From: Deltaproteobacteria bacterium
Lineage (GTDB): Bacteria; Desulfobacterota; Syntrophobacteria; B119-G9
Direction of reading: 5' to 3'
Length of the DNA stretch: 6,104 nt
NCBI GenBank assembly: GCA_003646715.1
Contig: QMLL01000111.1
Span: 1 to 6,104, forward strand
In this document: piece after piece, positions 5,998-6,104 of the stretch
Layout: each line of letters begins with the position of its first letter
How positions within the stretch are numbered: position 1 is the stretch's first letter
Program-made: the position numbers and the translations under genes
The notes under the pieces: model-generated
What the model was told of the DNA's origin: nothing
The model's database searches: none
Seen by the model: the letters and a program-made list of their open reading frames with translations, nothing else

Positions 5998-6104
5998 AAC
6001 CCGCAAAGGCGCAGAGAACGCAAAGATAGGATTCATTTTTCCCTGAGAGCTCACAATAGCTTTTCTTCTTTGCGTACTTGGCGTCTTGAGCGAAGCGGGC
6101 GGTT
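5998..6104. repeat. Imperfect inverted repeat of GCAAAG-type units, cut by window end
   Basis: The left arm (5998-6026) contains CCGCAAAGGCGCAGAGAACG and then CAAAGA; the right arm (6067-6104) contains TCTTTGCGTACTTGGCGTCT and ends GGCGGTT. Bases 6006-6026 pair with 6067-6087 at 17 of 21 positions, including nine in a row next to the centre. The outer ends AACCCGC and GCGGTT also face each other, with an extra GAGCGAAGCGG-like stretch in the right arm. The 40-base centre holds a GAGCTC palindrome (6047-6052). Within the left arm the unit GCAAAG or GCAGAG recurs every 8-9 bases. I recall similar GCAAAG-rich elements scattered between genes of environmental anaerobes, but their function is not known to me. 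The element may extend beyond 6104. Confidence 0.75.

Noticed and set aside
5998..6030. CRISPR-like or tandem-repeat reading of the GCAAAG units
   Set aside because: Units are only 8-9 bases, inexact and without spacers; the inverted-repeat layout explains them better.

Overview
This looks like a chromosomal window from an anaerobic, Gram-negative bacterium, most likely a sulfate-reducing or syntrophic member of the Desulfobacterota (old Deltaproteobacteria). The grounds are gene order, a divergent PaaK-type acyl-CoA ligase next to a Liv-type solute-binding protein, and a GCAAAG-rich intergenic repeat of a kind I recall from such genomes. No marker gene fixes the taxonomy, so this is inference. 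By eye the DNA is slightly AT-rich and even in composition. All five genes are on the + strand.

Left block (1-3331): the 3' two thirds or so of a histidinol-phosphate/aromatic aminotransferase gene (hisC), cut by the window edge, overlaps the start of cytidylate kinase (cmk) by 4 bases (ATGA). A 164-base gap follows, with a candidate extended -10 promoter and two small hairpins. Then comes rpsA, encoding ribosomal protein S1 with six S1 domains and an unusual acidic N-terminal extension of about 70 residues. A strong intrinsic terminator closes the block. hisC-cmk-rpsA resembles a shortened form of the 'mixed-function supraoperon' known from proteobacteria (serC-pheA-hisC-like-tyrA-aroA-cmk-rpsA), linking aromatic amino-acid synthesis, CMP recycling and translation.

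Right block (3332-5938): a PaaK-family phenylacetate-CoA-ligase-like enzyme, then a secreted Liv-type (Peripla_BP_6) solute-binding protein. A reasonable inference is that they act in one uptake-and-activation route: the binding protein captures an acid, perhaps aromatic, in the periplasm, an ABC permease imports it, and the ligase converts it to a CoA thioester. No permease or ATPase gene is in the window and the substrate is unknown.

Right edge (5939-6104): non-coding sequence with an imperfect long inverted repeat built from GCAAAG/CTTTGC-type units, reaching the window end. It looks like one copy of a dispersed intergenic repeat.

Most of the window is ordinary core genome. I see no clearly new system. 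The points most worth checking are the repeat, the divergent ligase with its transporter partner, and the S1 extension with its leader.
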